64,000 nucleotides of DNA from Haloactinopolyspora alba (GCF_003014555.1 NZ_PYGE01000004.1:305712-369711), one strand, 5' to 3'; counted from the first letter of the stretch, positions 42,130 through 53,033 are shown. Made by a program: numbers and translations. Notes: generated by a model not told the origin, from the sequence alone.

Positions 42130-43725
42130 TCAGGCAGGCAGGATTCCGGGGTTCCCGTTCTCGACGACGTAGCCGGCTCGGGTCGAGATCGGCGCACCAG
42201 GGCTCGTCACCTGTGACACGACCCGGAAGTCGGCTTGCCATTGCTCGGGACGCACGGTGCACCGGACGTATCCGCGCTGACTGTTGGCGAAATGGAGATG
42301 GTCGTTCTCGGCGAGGACGACCTCGTCGAGCGCAGACCGGTCGGTGCCGTCCCCGCCGGACGATATCGAGGTGCCGGCGAACTCGGTGCCGATGGTCCTC
42401 GACGCCGGATCGTCGAAATCCTCCTTCAGGTCGGCTGCGTAGTTGATGTGTGCGTCGCCGGTCAGCACGACGAGGTTCTCGACATCGCGCTCGGTCATGC
42501 CGCCGAGCAGCCTGTCGCGTGCTGCAACGTATCCGTCCCAGTGGTCCATGCCGAACAACTCGCCGTCGCCGAGTTGAGCATCGCGCTGGAACATCAGGAT
42601 CTGGTTGGCCAGGACGTTCCACCGCGCGTCGGATGCCTCGACGCTGTCGAACAGCCACGCTTCCTGTTCCGCGCCGAGCATCGAACGCGAGGGATCGAGA
42701 CGGTCGTCGCAGGGCACCTCGCGGGTCGGCTCCTCGTCGGCTGGACCGCACACCTGGTTGGCCCGGTACTGCCGCGTATCGAGCACGTTCAGCTCGGCGA
42801 GCCGGCCGAACGTGAAGCTGCGGTAGGTCCTCATGCCGGTGTTCGACGGACGCGATTCCAGGCCGAGCGGGAGGTTCTCGTAGAACGCCTGGAACGCGGC
42901 CGCGCGGCGGCGCAGGAACGCCTCGACGTCGACCTCGCGGCCCGGCTCGACCTGCGGTATCTCGGCGGCGAAGTTGTTCTCGACGTCGTGATCGTCGATC
43001 GCCATGATCCACGGGAAGGCGGCGTGAGCCGCCTGCAACTCCGGCTCGGATTTGTACTGGCCGTATCGGATCCGGTAATCGTCCAGCGACTGCACCTCGT
43101 GATCGGGCACGTGCGCTCGCAGGCGGTCGCGGGTGGCGATCTCGTAGATGTAGTCGCCGAGGTGGACGACGAAGTCGAGGTCCTCCTCGGCCAGGTGCCG
43201 GTAGGCGGTGTACAGCCCGTCCAGGTAGTTCTGACAGGACGCGAACGCGAACGTGACCTTCGACGGGTCCGCGTCGACCGCCGGAGCGGTTCGGGTGCGG
43301 CCGACGGGTGAGATCTCGTTGCCGGCGCGGAACCGGTAGAAGTAGTCCCGGCCCGGCTGCAGTCCTTCGAGCGTGACGTGGACCGAATGGGCGAGCTCCG
43401 GCACCGCGAACGCGACGTTGCGGGTGATCACGTTCCGGAACCCCTCGTCGGTCGCCACTTCGTACCGCACCGGAACCTTGCGCGCGGGCATGCCTCCAGC
43501 AGGTTCCAGCGGCCGCGGCGCGAGCCGGGTCCAAAGCACCACACTGTCGGGGGCGGGCTCGCCCGAAGCCATCCCGAGGCTGAACGGAGTGTCCGGGAAG
43601 GCGGGCCTGTCGTTCTCGCGGAACCGGGACGCGCCGTGGCTGAGTGCAACCAGCGACAGTCCGGTCGTGCCGAGAAAGTGGCGACGGCTCAATGTCCGGG
43701 CATGCCGGGACAGCGAAATTGCCAT
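42130..43725 (-). CDS. phoD: PhoD-like alkaline phosphatase, Tat-exported
   Basis: 531 aa. Tat signal: SRRHFLGTTGLSLVALS. A Fn3/PhoD_N domain (SGEPAPDSVVLWTRLAP) precedes the phosphatase domain, with FAFASCQNYLDGLYTAYRHL, VVHLGDYIYE, IDDHDVENNF, and VVLTGDAHINY contributing metal ligands (Asp, Tyr, Cys, His). PhoD proteins are Ca/Fe phosphodiesterase-monoesterases that release phosphate outside the cell. GGAGGAG precedes the ATG. No Pho-box-type repeat was identified upstream; only 23 bp separate its start from the next gene's stop, so it may be read from the SsuB operon. Confidence 0.95.
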   Translation of the reverse strand: MAISLSRHARTLSRRHFLGTTGLSLVALSHGASRFRENDRPAFPDTPFSLGMASGEPAPDSVVLWTRLAPRPLEPAGGMPARKVPVRYEVATDEGFRNVITRNVAFAVPELAHSVHVTLEGLQPGRDYFYRFRAGNEISPVGRTRTAPAVDADPSKVTFAFASCQNYLDGLYTAYRHLAEEDLDFVVHLGDYIYEIATRDRLRAHVPDHEVQSLDDYRIRYGQYKSEPELQAAHAAFPWIMAIDDHDVENNFAAEIPQVEPGREVDVEAFLRRRAAAFQAFYENLPLGLESRPSNTGMRTYRSFTFGRLAELNVLDTRQYRANQVCGPADEEPTREVPCDDRLDPSRSMLGAEQEAWLFDSVEASDARWNVLANQILMFQRDAQLGDGELFGMDHWDGYVAARDRLLGGMTERDVENLVVLTGDAHINYAADLKEDFDDPASRTIGTEFAGTSISSGGDGTDRSALDEVVLAENDHLHFANSQRGYVRCTVRPEQWQADFRVVSQVTSPGAPISTRAGYVVENGNPGILPA

Positions 43726-43748
43726 GTGAGCTCCTCCGTGCGGCTGGT

Positions 43749-44567
43749 CTAGTCGTCGGTGGCGGCGTCCATGTCACTCGTCACGCCGAGACATTCGAGC
43801 GTCTCGGACAGCTTGTGGGCGTAGGCGGCGCTGCTCCGGTCGCGGTCCTCCCGGTTGATCTCGATGATCCGCACCACCGACGCCGGCCGGTGGCTCATGA
43901 CCACGATGAAGTCGCCGAGCGAGATGGCCTCCGGCACGTCGTGGGTGACGAACATGACGGTCGGGGCGCTCAGCTTCAGCAATGACTTGAACTCCTGCTG
44001 CAGCTTCAGGCGCGTGAACGCGTCCACGGCCGCGAACGGTTCGTCCAGCAACAACAGCCGTGGCTGCAGGGCCAGTGCACGCGCGATGCCGACCCGTTGT
44101 GCCATGCCGCCGGAGAGCTGGGTCGGATAGGCGTCCTTGAACTCCGTCAGGCCGACCGTCTCGAGGAACTCGGCAGTGATCCGGGCCGCGTCCCGCTTGT
44201 CGTGCCCGCGCGTACGCAGGCCGACGGCGACGTTGCGTTCCACCGTCATCCACGGGAACAGGCCGGGCTGCTGAAACGCCATGCCGACGTCGCGGTTCTG
44301 CCCGAGCCGCACGGGGTCGCCGTCCCAGCGCAGCTCGCCCGCGGCCGGGCCGGCCAGCCCCGCGGACAGGTTCAGCAACGTGCTCTTTCCGCACCCGGAC
44401 GGGCCGACGACGCAGGCCACGGCGCCCGGCGGAATCGTGAACGACACGTCCTGCAGAACGTCCACCCGTCTCGGCCCCGACGCGAAATGGTGGGACACGT
44501 TGTCGACGATCAGCTCGCCGCCGCGGCGGGTGGCCGGCGCCGGGTCCGAAACAGCGTTCATTCTCAC
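43749..44567 (-). CDS. Nitrate/sulfonate/taurine-type ABC ATPase
   Basis: 272 aa from GTG 44567 (GAGGAAC upstream; ATG 44561 is close). CVVGPSGCGKSTLLNLSAGL (Walker A), GMAFQQPGLFPWMTV (Q-loop; 'LFPWMTV' is typical of SsuB/TauB), QLSGGMAQRVGIARALALQP, LLLLDEPFAAVDAFTR, VMFVTHDVPEAISLGD. It energises the two permeases encoded upstream. The last gene of the SBP-permease-permease-ATPase operon. Confidence 0.92.
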   Translation of the reverse strand: MRMNAVSDPAPATRRGGELIVDNVSHHFASGPRRVDVLQDVSFTIPPGAVACVVGPSGCGKSTLLNLSAGLAGPAAGELRWDGDPVRLGQNRDVGMAFQQPGLFPWMTVERNVAVGLRTRGHDKRDAARITAEFLETVGLTEFKDAYPTQLSGGMAQRVGIARALALQPRLLLLDEPFAAVDAFTRLKLQQEFKSLLKLSAPTVMFVTHDVPEAISLGDFIVVMSHRPASVVRIIEINREDRDRSSAAYAHKLSETLECLGVTSDMDAATDD

Positions 44568-44577
44568 GGGGTTCCTC

Positions 44578-45384
44578 TCAGACGTAGCTCAGGTACGACC
44601 GCGACAGCCAGCCGATGACCGCACTCACACCGGCGCCCACCAGCCCGATCACGACCATTCCCGCGATCACCACATCGGTCTGCAGAGACGTGGACGCGTT
44701 GATGATGAGCACGCCCAGCCCGGCGCTGGCGCCGACGTACTCGGCCGCGACGACGGCGATCCAGGCGATGGCGGCGGCGGCCCGGGCCGAGCTCGCGATG
44801 GTGGGCGCGGCCGCACGGAGCTGCACGGCGAAGGCGAGACGCCACCGGCTCATCCCGAGCATCCTGCCGACCTTGGTGAGCGTGGGATCCACCTGCTGCA
44901 TCGCCTTGGCGGCCGACACGACCATGACGAAGAACGTCGCGTACGCCACGAGGAGTGTCTTGCCGAGCAGGCTGGTGCCGAACCAGAGGATGACCAGCGG
45001 GATCCAGGCGAACGGAACGATGAACCGCAGCGCTTCGACGACGGGGTGCACGGTGGCCCGGAAGACGCTGAACTCCGCCATCAGGACCCCGACCACCACG
45101 CCGGCGAACACGCCGATCACGTATCCGGAACCGAACTCGGTCAGGCTGACGACGACGTCGTCCCAGAACTCGCCGGACACCACCAGATCGCCCAGCGCCC
45201 GCAGGACCTCCATCGGCCGCGGCATGACGATCGAGTCGAGATCGTTCAGCCAGACGGTCACCTCCCACGTCGCGATCAGCAGGACGACACCGACCAGCGG
45301 AAGTCCGATCCTCTGGAGCGGATGACGGCTCCCGGTGCGGGGGCGCGTCGTCTTGCCGAGTGCTTCGGCTTCCTTGCTGGTCAT
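44578..45384 (-). CDS. Sulfonate/nitrate-type ABC permease 2
   Basis: 268 aa from ATG 45384. BPD-type permease: IASSARAAAAIAWIAVVAAE with the EAA-like loop just before (GRMLGMSRWRLAFAVQLRAA). Six helices. LIINASTSLQTDVVIAGMVV near the end is characteristic of SsuC/TauC. The ATG overlaps the stop of the other permease (ATGA), and the ATPase gene follows 10 bp downstream. A longer open frame upstream is a shadow of permease 1. Confidence 0.92.
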   Translation of the reverse strand: MTSKEAEALGKTTRPRTGSRHPLQRIGLPLVGVVLLIATWEVTVWLNDLDSIVMPRPMEVLRALGDLVVSGEFWDDVVVSLTEFGSGYVIGVFAGVVVGVLMAEFSVFRATVHPVVEALRFIVPFAWIPLVILWFGTSLLGKTLLVAYATFFVMVVSAAKAMQQVDPTLTKVGRMLGMSRWRLAFAVQLRAAAPTIASSARAAAAIAWIAVVAAEYVGASAGLGVLIINASTSLQTDVVIAGMVVIGLVGAGVSAVIGWLSRSYLSYV

Positions 45385-46208
45385 CGCTGCTCCTCGAGTC
45401 GCCACGGGAGAAGCCGGCGTTCCACCCAGGTGAAGACCACGGTCATGAGGAACCCCGCGATGGCGAAGCAGAGCATGGTGGCCATCACCGCGGCGATGTC
45501 GTAGCTGCGCTGAACGGCCATCAGATGCGCGCCGAGGCCGGCGTCGGCCGCCACGAGCTCGGCGACGATCACCGTTCCCCACCCGGCCATGAGCCCGACC
45601 CGGAAACCGATCAGTACCTCTGACAGCGTCCCGGGCAGGATCAGGTTGCGGAACCGCTGCATCGGGGACATGCCGAGCATGGTCGACGTTCTGACGAGCT
45701 CGCCCGGTATCCGTGTGCACCCGTCGACCGCGTAGACGATCACCACCAGGAACACCGCCAACCCGACCAGGAAGACCTTGCTCGAGAAACCGAAGCCGAA
45801 CCAGACGATCGACAGCGGCACCCAGGCGATGCTCGACACGGGCCGGATCGCCTCGATGATCGGCAGGAACATCCGGCCCAGCAGCGTGACCCTGCCGAGG
45901 AGCAGCCCTACCAGAGCTGCGAGGATACCGCCGCCGAGCCACCCGGCAACGAAGATCGCCAGGCTCGATCGCAGGTCGGCGACCATGCCGTCGGTGGCGT
46001 ACGAGGCGAGTTGCTCGCCGACGGCCAGCGGGCTGGCCAGCCGTTGGATGGCGCCGCCGCCACCGGCCAACATCTGCGCGAGGATCGCCCAGATGCCCAA
46101 CGCAGCAGCCACGCCGGCGGCTCCGTAGAGCCACCATCGCGGTTGGCCGCGCTGCCGTTCCGCCCGCTCGGGCGCTGCCGGCACCGTTTCCGGGGCCACG
46201 GTCGTCAC
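45381..46208 (-). CDS. Sulfonate/nitrate-type ABC permease 1
   Basis: 275 aa from GTG 46208, overlapping the SBP stop by GTGA. Six helices. The EAA-like loop is TSTMLGMSPMQRFRNLILPG, followed by VGLMAGWGTVIVAELVAADA and AVQRSYDIAAVMATMLCFAI. IEAIRPVSSIAWVPLSIVWF is the SsuC-type block. It pairs with permease 2 as a heterodimer. Confidence 0.92.
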   Translation of the reverse strand: MTTVAPETVPAAPERAERQRGQPRWWLYGAAGVAAALGIWAILAQMLAGGGGAIQRLASPLAVGEQLASYATDGMVADLRSSLAIFVAGWLGGGILAALVGLLLGRVTLLGRMFLPIIEAIRPVSSIAWVPLSIVWFGFGFSSKVFLVGLAVFLVVIVYAVDGCTRIPGELVRTSTMLGMSPMQRFRNLILPGTLSEVLIGFRVGLMAGWGTVIVAELVAADAGLGAHLMAVQRSYDIAAVMATMLCFAIAGFLMTVVFTWVERRLLPWRLEEQR

Positions 46209-47203
46209 TGCTCGCTCTCGACGGACTCGGCGAGCTCGGTGTTGAAGAATCCCGACGCGAATCCCGGAAGGTCGTCCACGCCCTCGGGAGCGAAGCCCAG
46301 CTCGTCGGCCAACGCGATGGCCTTCTCCAGGGCGCCGGTGTCGGGAACGTACGAGTCCGGGAACTCGATCATCCCGGATTCGAACGAGTACCGCACCGCT
46401 TCCTCCGACGCGTCGGCGAACTCGGCCATGACGGGGTACGCCTCGCCGGGTGCGTTCTTGATGTGGTCGGTAGCGCGGAACTGCGACCGCAGCACGTCCT
46501 TGGCGGCTTCCTCGTTCTCCGACATCCACTCGGTGCTCGCGATGAAGCCGTCGCCGGGCGCCGGTCCGCCGATCGCGTCGTTGGCGTCGAAGATCACTTC
46601 GCCGATGCCCTTGAGCACCATGTCGGCGGTGTACGGCACGTACCCGGCAGCCACCTCGACGTCGCCGGAGTCCAGGGCGCCCACCATTCCGGAGCCCGTG
46701 CCCGCGATGAAGTACTCGTTGGTGTTCGGGTCGACGCCGGCCTGACTGAGGCCGATCTCGAAGTAGATGGTCGAGGCCGTCGACTCGCCGCTGGCGACGA
46801 CGTCGCGGTTGGTGATCTGGTCGATGCTGGTGATGCCGCTGTCTTTCCGCACGACGGTGACGTTCTCGTTGACGAACGACTGGCCGATGAACTGCGCCTG
46901 TTCCGGCGACTGGGAGAAGATGATCGTCGCCGAGAAGCTGTTTCCGTAGACGAGGTCGAGGCGGCCGGCGGCGAGCGCGCTGGCGGCGCCGGGCAGGCCC
47001 TGTTCGACGGCGACCCAGTTGACGTCGTACTTGTCGTTCAGCTCCGAGTCCTCCTGCATGAACGGGACCGGAGAGATGACGGGGAAGTAGCCGATGTCGA
47101 TGGTCGGCTTTCCCGCTGACTCCGAGGAGTCGCTTCCACACCCGGCCACGAGGCTCATGATGAGCGCCAGCCCCGTGGTTGCCGCCAAGTATCTCTTGCT
47201 CAT
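46205..47203 (-). CDS. Aliphatic sulfonate/sulfate-ester-type ABC substrate-binding lipoprotein
   Basis: 332 aa from ATG 47203 (AAAGGAGCG upstream). Lipobox LVAGC (Cys22). NMT1/SsuA-like fold: IDIGYFPVISPVPFMQED, ALAAGRLDLVYGNSF, IDQITNRDVVASGESTAS, DVEVAAGYVPYTADM. The ligand is probably an organosulfur compound, inferred from the divergent sulfatase operon. It heads the ABC operon. Confidence 0.92.
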   Translation of the reverse strand: MSKRYLAATTGLALIMSLVAGCGSDSSESAGKPTIDIGYFPVISPVPFMQEDSELNDKYDVNWVAVEQGLPGAASALAAGRLDLVYGNSFSATIIFSQSPEQAQFIGQSFVNENVTVVRKDSGITSIDQITNRDVVASGESTASTIYFEIGLSQAGVDPNTNEYFIAGTGSGMVGALDSGDVEVAAGYVPYTADMVLKGIGEVIFDANDAIGGPAPGDGFIASTEWMSENEEAAKDVLRSQFRATDHIKNAPGEAYPVMAEFADASEEAVRYSFESGMIEFPDSYVPDTGALEKAIALADELGFAPEGVDDLPGFASGFFNTELAESVESEQ

Positions 47204-47352
47204 CTCGCTCCTTTGTCGAAGCTGTCGGCGCGGCACCGGGGTTTCGACGACGAAGTTCGTGCGGAACACGGAGCGCCGCTTCCTTGGGACGGCAAGCACA
47301 TGCAACGTGAGTGGAGTTTGAAAGCACGCTAGTCATGTGATGTCACCCACCA

Positions 47353-47503
47353 GACGTTAACGTCAGGTCGGGAGGACCGCAAGACCCAACGGGCCCTCGA
47401 CCTGCCGATCCTCGGCGGCCACGGCATCGTTTGAGCAGGTGGTGATCGTACTTGCCCCCGGGAGAGCAGGGCGTTACGCTCTGGATTCGACGTAACATCA
47501 GGT
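47353..47503. promoter_or_regulatory. Duplicated operator-like sequence between the sulfonate ABC and sulfatase operons
   Basis: GACGTTAACGTCAGGT (47353-47368, containing a perfect 12-bp palindrome GACGTTAACGTC) recurs as GACGTAACATCAGGT (47489-47503) 136 bp away. GTTACG (47473-47478) also mirrors CGTAAC (47491-47496). One copy is near the ABC operon, the other about 85 bp before the sulfatase start. The DeoR-type regulator encoded downstream is the obvious candidate ligand. The rest of this 385-bp gap holds no gene. Confidence 0.6.
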
Positions 47504-47588
47504 GAGTTTGTTTTAACAGTGCTTCCCACTCCGGATCGGCCGGAACCGAGCCCAGCCTGGGTGGACGACACGTGCGGAGGGATGCCCG

Positions 47589-49871
47589 GTGAGTTCTGTT
47601 CGGGTCAGCGAAACCTGGGCCAACGACGACTTCGCCGGTGAGATCGGGCGGACGTATCGCGATTCGCGCCCGTCATGGCCGGCACCGCCCCCCACCGGGT
47701 CGCTGCCGAACGTGATGTTCGTCGTCCTGGACGACACCGGCTTCGGCAGCCTCGGTTGCTACGGCTCGGAAATCTCGACCCCGGCGATCGACCGGCTCGC
47801 TCGCGAGGGCACCCGGTTCTCCAACTTCCACGCCACGGCGCTGTGCTCGCCCACCCGGGCCAGTCTGCTGACGGGACGCAACCACCACAACGTCGGTCTC
47901 GGGTACCTGTCCCACGTGGACGACGGCTACCCCGGATATCGCGGCCAGGTCACCCACCGGGCGGCCACGCTGGCCGAGATACTGGTCGACCACGGCTACA
48001 ACACGATGGCCGTGGGGAAATGGCACCTCGCACCGATGGACCAGACGACCGCGGCCGGGCCTTACCACCAGTGGCCACTCGGCCGCGGATTCGAGCGTTA
48101 CTACGGCTTCCTGGAAGGTCTGACCGACCACTACTATCCCGAGCTCTTCTCCGACAACCACGCCGTCGAGCCGGCGGCGTCGCCGGAGGACGGGTATCAC
48201 CTCAACAGCGACCTGGTCGACACGGCGATCGGCTTCGTCCGCGATCAGACGTCGGTGGCGCCGGAGAAGCCGTTCTTCATGTACCTCGCGTTCGGCGCCA
48301 CCCACACGCCGTTCCAGCCCCCCGCGGAGTACGTCGACCGGTACTCCGGTGTGTACGACGCGGGGTGGGACGAGATCCGCCGTCGACGGTTCGAGCGGCA
48401 GGTCGAGCTCGGCGTGGTTCCGCCCGGCACCGAGCTGCCACCACACAACGAAGGCGTCGAGGCCTGGGACGCGTTGTCGCCGGAGGCGCGCCGGCTGTAT
48501 CCGAAGTTCCAGGAGGTGTTCGCCGGTTTCCTCGAGCACACCGACCGTGAGCTCGGCCGGCTGCTGGATTACCTCGAGTCGATCGGCCGGCTGGACGACA
48601 CGATGGTCGTGCTCGTGTCCGACAACGGCGCCAGTCAGGAGGGCGGGCCCCACGGCGTCCTCAACACGACGATGTACGAGAACGGCCACCTGCCCGGCCT
48701 CGACGAGAACCTGGCGCGCATCACCGAGATCGACGGCTTCACCACGCACGTGAACTACCCGCTGGGCTGGGCGGAGGCCGCGAACACGCCACTCAAGCGG
48801 TACAAGCAGAACACCCATGCCGGCGGAATCCGCACACCGATGATCATGCGGTTCCCCGGATCCGTTCCCGAGGGCGAGATCCGCGACCAGTTCCATCACG
48901 TGACCGACATCGTGCCCACCGTCCTCGACGTCGCCGGGTTGGACGCACCCACGACGTACCGCGGCGTCGACCAGCTCGCTCTCGACGGGGTGAGCATCCG
49001 CGCGACGCTGGAGTCACCGGACGACGCGCCACGCCGGCCGGCTCAGTACTTCGAGACGCTCGGCCACCGGGCGATCTGGAAGGATGGCTGGAAGGCGGTC
49101 GCCTACCACGCCATGGGCACGGACTTCGACGACGACGTGTGGGAGCTCTACCACCTCGACACGGACTTCTCCGAGTGTCACGACCTCGCCGGAGCACACC
49201 CGGACCTGCTGGCCGAACTCGTCGCGGCCTGGTGGGCCGAGGCCGGCCGGAACGGCGTGCTGCCGCTGGACGACCGCCGGTTCGCGGAACGCTCGGCGCT
49301 CAACGTGCGACCGGATTCGCCGCGAAACCGCAGCGTCTTCACGTACCACCGCGGAATGCACCACCTGGGCTCGGCCGCGGCACCGATGGTGGCGGGACGG
49401 TCGTTCGAGATCCGGGCCGCGGTCGGCAGGGACGCCCCGTCCGACAACGGCGTCCTGATCGCGCACGGCAGTGTCAACAGCGGATACTGCCTGATGATCG
49501 ACGACGGGCTTCTCGTCTACGACTTCAACTACTACGGCTCGCACACCGTCGTCCGTTCGGACATCCCGGTCCCGATCGGTGAGGCTGCCGTCGCCATGCG
49601 GTTCGACAAGAACAAGGACGACACGTCCGGGCGGGTACGCTTGTTCGTCGACGGCGACGAGGTCGGTTCCGGAAGCCTCTCCGCCACGTTCGAGCATCTG
49701 GTCGCATTTCAAGGGCTCGATGTCGGAGCTGACGGGCTGTCCCCTGCCCGTGAAGGCGGCAACGGCCGCTACCCGTTCGCCGGACGCATGGACAGGATTG
49801 TCGTGGAAGTGTTCGACGACACCGAACCGGCGTCGTCGGATGTGGGCAGCACGAGCGGAGGTACCCGATAA
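47589..49871 (+). CDS. Type I (formylglycine) arylsulfatase
   Basis: 760 aa. The FGly site is LCSPTRASLLTGRNHHNVGL (CxPxR, Cys converted by FGE). Metal ligands: NVMFVVLDDTGFGSLGCYG and VVLVSDNGASQEGG. Other blocks: AVGKWHLAP and LKRYKQNTHAGGIRTPMI. Length and C-terminal beta-rich region (GRVRLFVDGDEVGSGSLSAT) match AtsA/AtsD-like sulfatases of mycobacteria. No signal peptide, so cytoplasmic. GGAGGG nine bases before the GTG. No FGE gene is in this window. It cleaves sulfate from esters, and its gene forms an operon with deoR-like and phosphatase genes. Confidence 0.95.
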   Translation: MSSVRVSETWANDDFAGEIGRTYRDSRPSWPAPPPTGSLPNVMFVVLDDTGFGSLGCYGSEISTPAIDRLAREGTRFSNFHATALCSPTRASLLTGRNHHNVGLGYLSHVDDGYPGYRGQVTHRAATLAEILVDHGYNTMAVGKWHLAPMDQTTAAGPYHQWPLGRGFERYYGFLEGLTDHYYPELFSDNHAVEPAASPEDGYHLNSDLVDTAIGFVRDQTSVAPEKPFFMYLAFGATHTPFQPPAEYVDRYSGVYDAGWDEIRRRRFERQVELGVVPPGTELPPHNEGVEAWDALSPEARRLYPKFQEVFAGFLEHTDRELGRLLDYLESIGRLDDTMVVLVSDNGASQEGGPHGVLNTTMYENGHLPGLDENLARITEIDGFTTHVNYPLGWAEAANTPLKRYKQNTHAGGIRTPMIMRFPGSVPEGEIRDQFHHVTDIVPTVLDVAGLDAPTTYRGVDQLALDGVSIRATLESPDDAPRRPAQYFETLGHRAIWKDGWKAVAYHAMGTDFDDDVWELYHLDTDFSECHDLAGAHPDLLAELVAAWWAEAGRNGVLPLDDRRFAERSALNVRPDSPRNRSVFTYHRGMHHLGSAAAPMVAGRSFEIRAAVGRDAPSDNGVLIAHGSVNSGYCLMIDDGLLVYDFNYYGSHTVVRSDIPVPIGEAAVAMRFDKNKDDTSGRVRLFVDGDEVGSGSLSATFEHLVAFQGLDVGADGLSPAREGGNGRYPFAGRMDRIVVEVFDDTEPASSDVGSTSGGTR

Positions 49872-49873
49872 AC

Positions 49874-50716
49874 ATGTCCGCCTCCGCGACGCAACCGGCG
49901 GCTACGCCCGATGCCGGTGCGCCGGCGCGTCACACCCAGCAACGCAAACGGCAGGACCGCATCCGTGAGCGGGTCGTCGCCGACGGTTTCGTCCGCATCC
50001 CCGAACTGGCCGAAGAGTTCCGGGTCAGCGTCATGACCATCCATCGTGATCTCGAAACACTCGAGCGACAGGGGTGGTTGCGACGGATCCGCGGCGGCGC
50101 GACGGCGCAGCCGTCCGCCCTGTACCACGGGGACATCCGGCATCGGACAGCGACGGCGACGACGCAGAAGGCGTCGATCGCGGCCGCGGCCGAACAGTTC
50201 GTCGAACCCGGTCAGGCGCTCGTCGTCGACGACAGCACCACGGCACTGCAGCTGGTCGAACGGCTGCCCGCGCTCGGCCCGGTCACCGTGATCACCAACT
50301 TCCTGTCCGCGGTCAAGATCCTGGCCGGCGAGCCGGGGATCGACCTGGTCTGCCTCGGGGGTGAGTACTACCCGGCCTACGACTCGTTCTTCGGCATGCA
50401 GACCGTGTCGACCATGACCAGCCTGCGCGGCGACACGCTGTTCATGTCGACGACAGCCATCACCGACGGGCGCTGCTACCACCTGTCGCAGGAAACGATC
50501 CAGGTCAAGCGTGCACTGATGGCCGGGGTGTCGCGGCGAATCCTGCTCGTCGACCACACGAAGTTCAGCCGCAACGCGGTCCACGAGCTTGGTCGGCTGA
50601 GCGAGTTCGACGTCGTCATCGTCGACGCCGAGATCTCGGAGGCCGACCTGGACATGGTGCGGCGCGCCGGACCGCAGGTCGTGGTCGCCGAGACCGGAAC
50701 GCCGGCCGATGGCTGA
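49874..50716 (+). CDS. DeoR/GlpR family transcriptional regulator
   Basis: 280 aa. HTH: IRERVVADGFVRIPELAEEF, VSVMTIHRDLETLERQGWLR, RIRGGA. The C-terminal DeoR sensor (isomerase-like) has ALVVDDSTTALQLVERLP, VITNFLSAVKIL, DLVCLGGEYYPAYDSFFG and ILLVDHTKFSRNAVHELG. DeoR proteins bind phosphorylated sugars or related phospho-metabolites. Two bases separate it from the sulfatase stop, so it is translated with it. It probably acts on the duplicated operator upstream. Confidence 0.93.
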   Translation: MSASATQPAATPDAGAPARHTQQRKRQDRIRERVVADGFVRIPELAEEFRVSVMTIHRDLETLERQGWLRRIRGGATAQPSALYHGDIRHRTATATTQKASIAAAAEQFVEPGQALVVDDSTTALQLVERLPALGPVTVITNFLSAVKILAGEPGIDLVCLGGEYYPAYDSFFGMQTVSTMTSLRGDTLFMSTTAITDGRCYHLSQETIQVKRALMAGVSRRILLVDHTKFSRNAVHELGRLSEFDVVIVDAEISEADLDMVRRAGPQVVVAETGTPADG

Positions 50717-50764
50717 GTGCCCGCCCGGCCGCGGCGCCGACCACGCACATCCGGGGGTGCAGCG

Positions 50765-51391
50765 GTGACCGACATCGTGCTGGTCCGTCACGGCGAGACC
50801 GAATGGCATGCCGAGAACAGGTACTCGGGTAACACCGACGTGCAGCTCACGCCGCGCGGTACGGCCCAGGCACGCGAGCTGGCCAGATGGGCCCGCGCGG
50901 CCGGGCTGGACGCCATCTGGTCATCGGACCTGTCCCGTTCCCGCCACACCGCGCAGCCGGCCGCCGACGCCACTGGACTGGACCTCGTCGTGGATCGGCG
51001 GCTCCGGGAACTCGACTTCGGGCGCGCCGAGGGCCAGACCCGATCCGAGCTGCAGCAACTGGTGCCCGGCGTCGTGGAGGCGTTCGTCGCCGATCCCGTC
51101 GCGCATCACATGCCCGGCGGCGAGCACCCGGAGTCGGCGGCCGAACGCGGCCTCGAATGCCTGCGTGAGATCGCAGCAGCGCACCCGACGGGCCGGGTGC
51201 TCGTCGTCGGGCACACCACCCTCATCCGGCTCATGGTCTGCGCACTCTTGCAGCTTCCCCTGCGCGAGTATCGCCGTCTCATGCCGTTCGTCCACAACGG
51301 TTTCCTGAACGAGATCAGGCTCCGCGACGGACGAGCGTCGCTGCTGTCCTGGAACGCCCCACCCGGTCGACCGGAGGCGGACGTCTCGTGA
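50765..51391 (+). CDS. Histidine phosphatase family protein
   Basis: 208 aa from GTG 50765 (GGGGGTG upstream; an earlier in-frame GTG at 50717 lacks one). The catalytic His is in IVLVRHGETEWHAENRYSG, the second His is in VLVVGHTTLIRLMVCALL, and RELDFGRAEGQTRSEL supplies Glu. The family includes phosphoglycerate-mutase-like phosphatases acting on small phospho-metabolites. Third gene of the sulfatase-regulator unit, consistent with a phosphorylated effector or pathway intermediate. Confidence 0.92.
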   Translation: MTDIVLVRHGETEWHAENRYSGNTDVQLTPRGTAQARELARWARAAGLDAIWSSDLSRSRHTAQPAADATGLDLVVDRRLRELDFGRAEGQTRSELQQLVPGVVEAFVADPVAHHMPGGEHPESAAERGLECLREIAAAHPTGRVLVVGHTTLIRLMVCALLQLPLREYRRLMPFVHNGFLNEIRLRDGRASLLSWNAPPGRPEADVS

Positions 51392-51420
51392 CGCGTTCTC
51401 CGCTCGCTGAGCGGCTCGGC

Positions 51421-51487
51421 CTTGTTGCCTGTGAGTCGCGGATGGAGCGGGCCGGACTGCACGTATCCGCGACTCACAGGCAACAAG
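51421..51487. terminator. Perfect 23-bp-arm hairpin between convergent genes
   Basis: Arms 51421-51443 and 51465-51487 are perfectly complementary over 23 bp with a 21-nt loop. The arm starts CTTGTTGCCTGTGAGTCGCG. It lies between the convergent phosphatase and FAD monooxygenase genes, so it can stop both. There is no T-tract. No second copy of this sequence was found in the window. Confidence 0.7.
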
Positions 51488-51509
51488 CGTCGCCGACCGC
51501 CCGCTCGGT

Positions 51510-53033
<1,524 letters not shown>

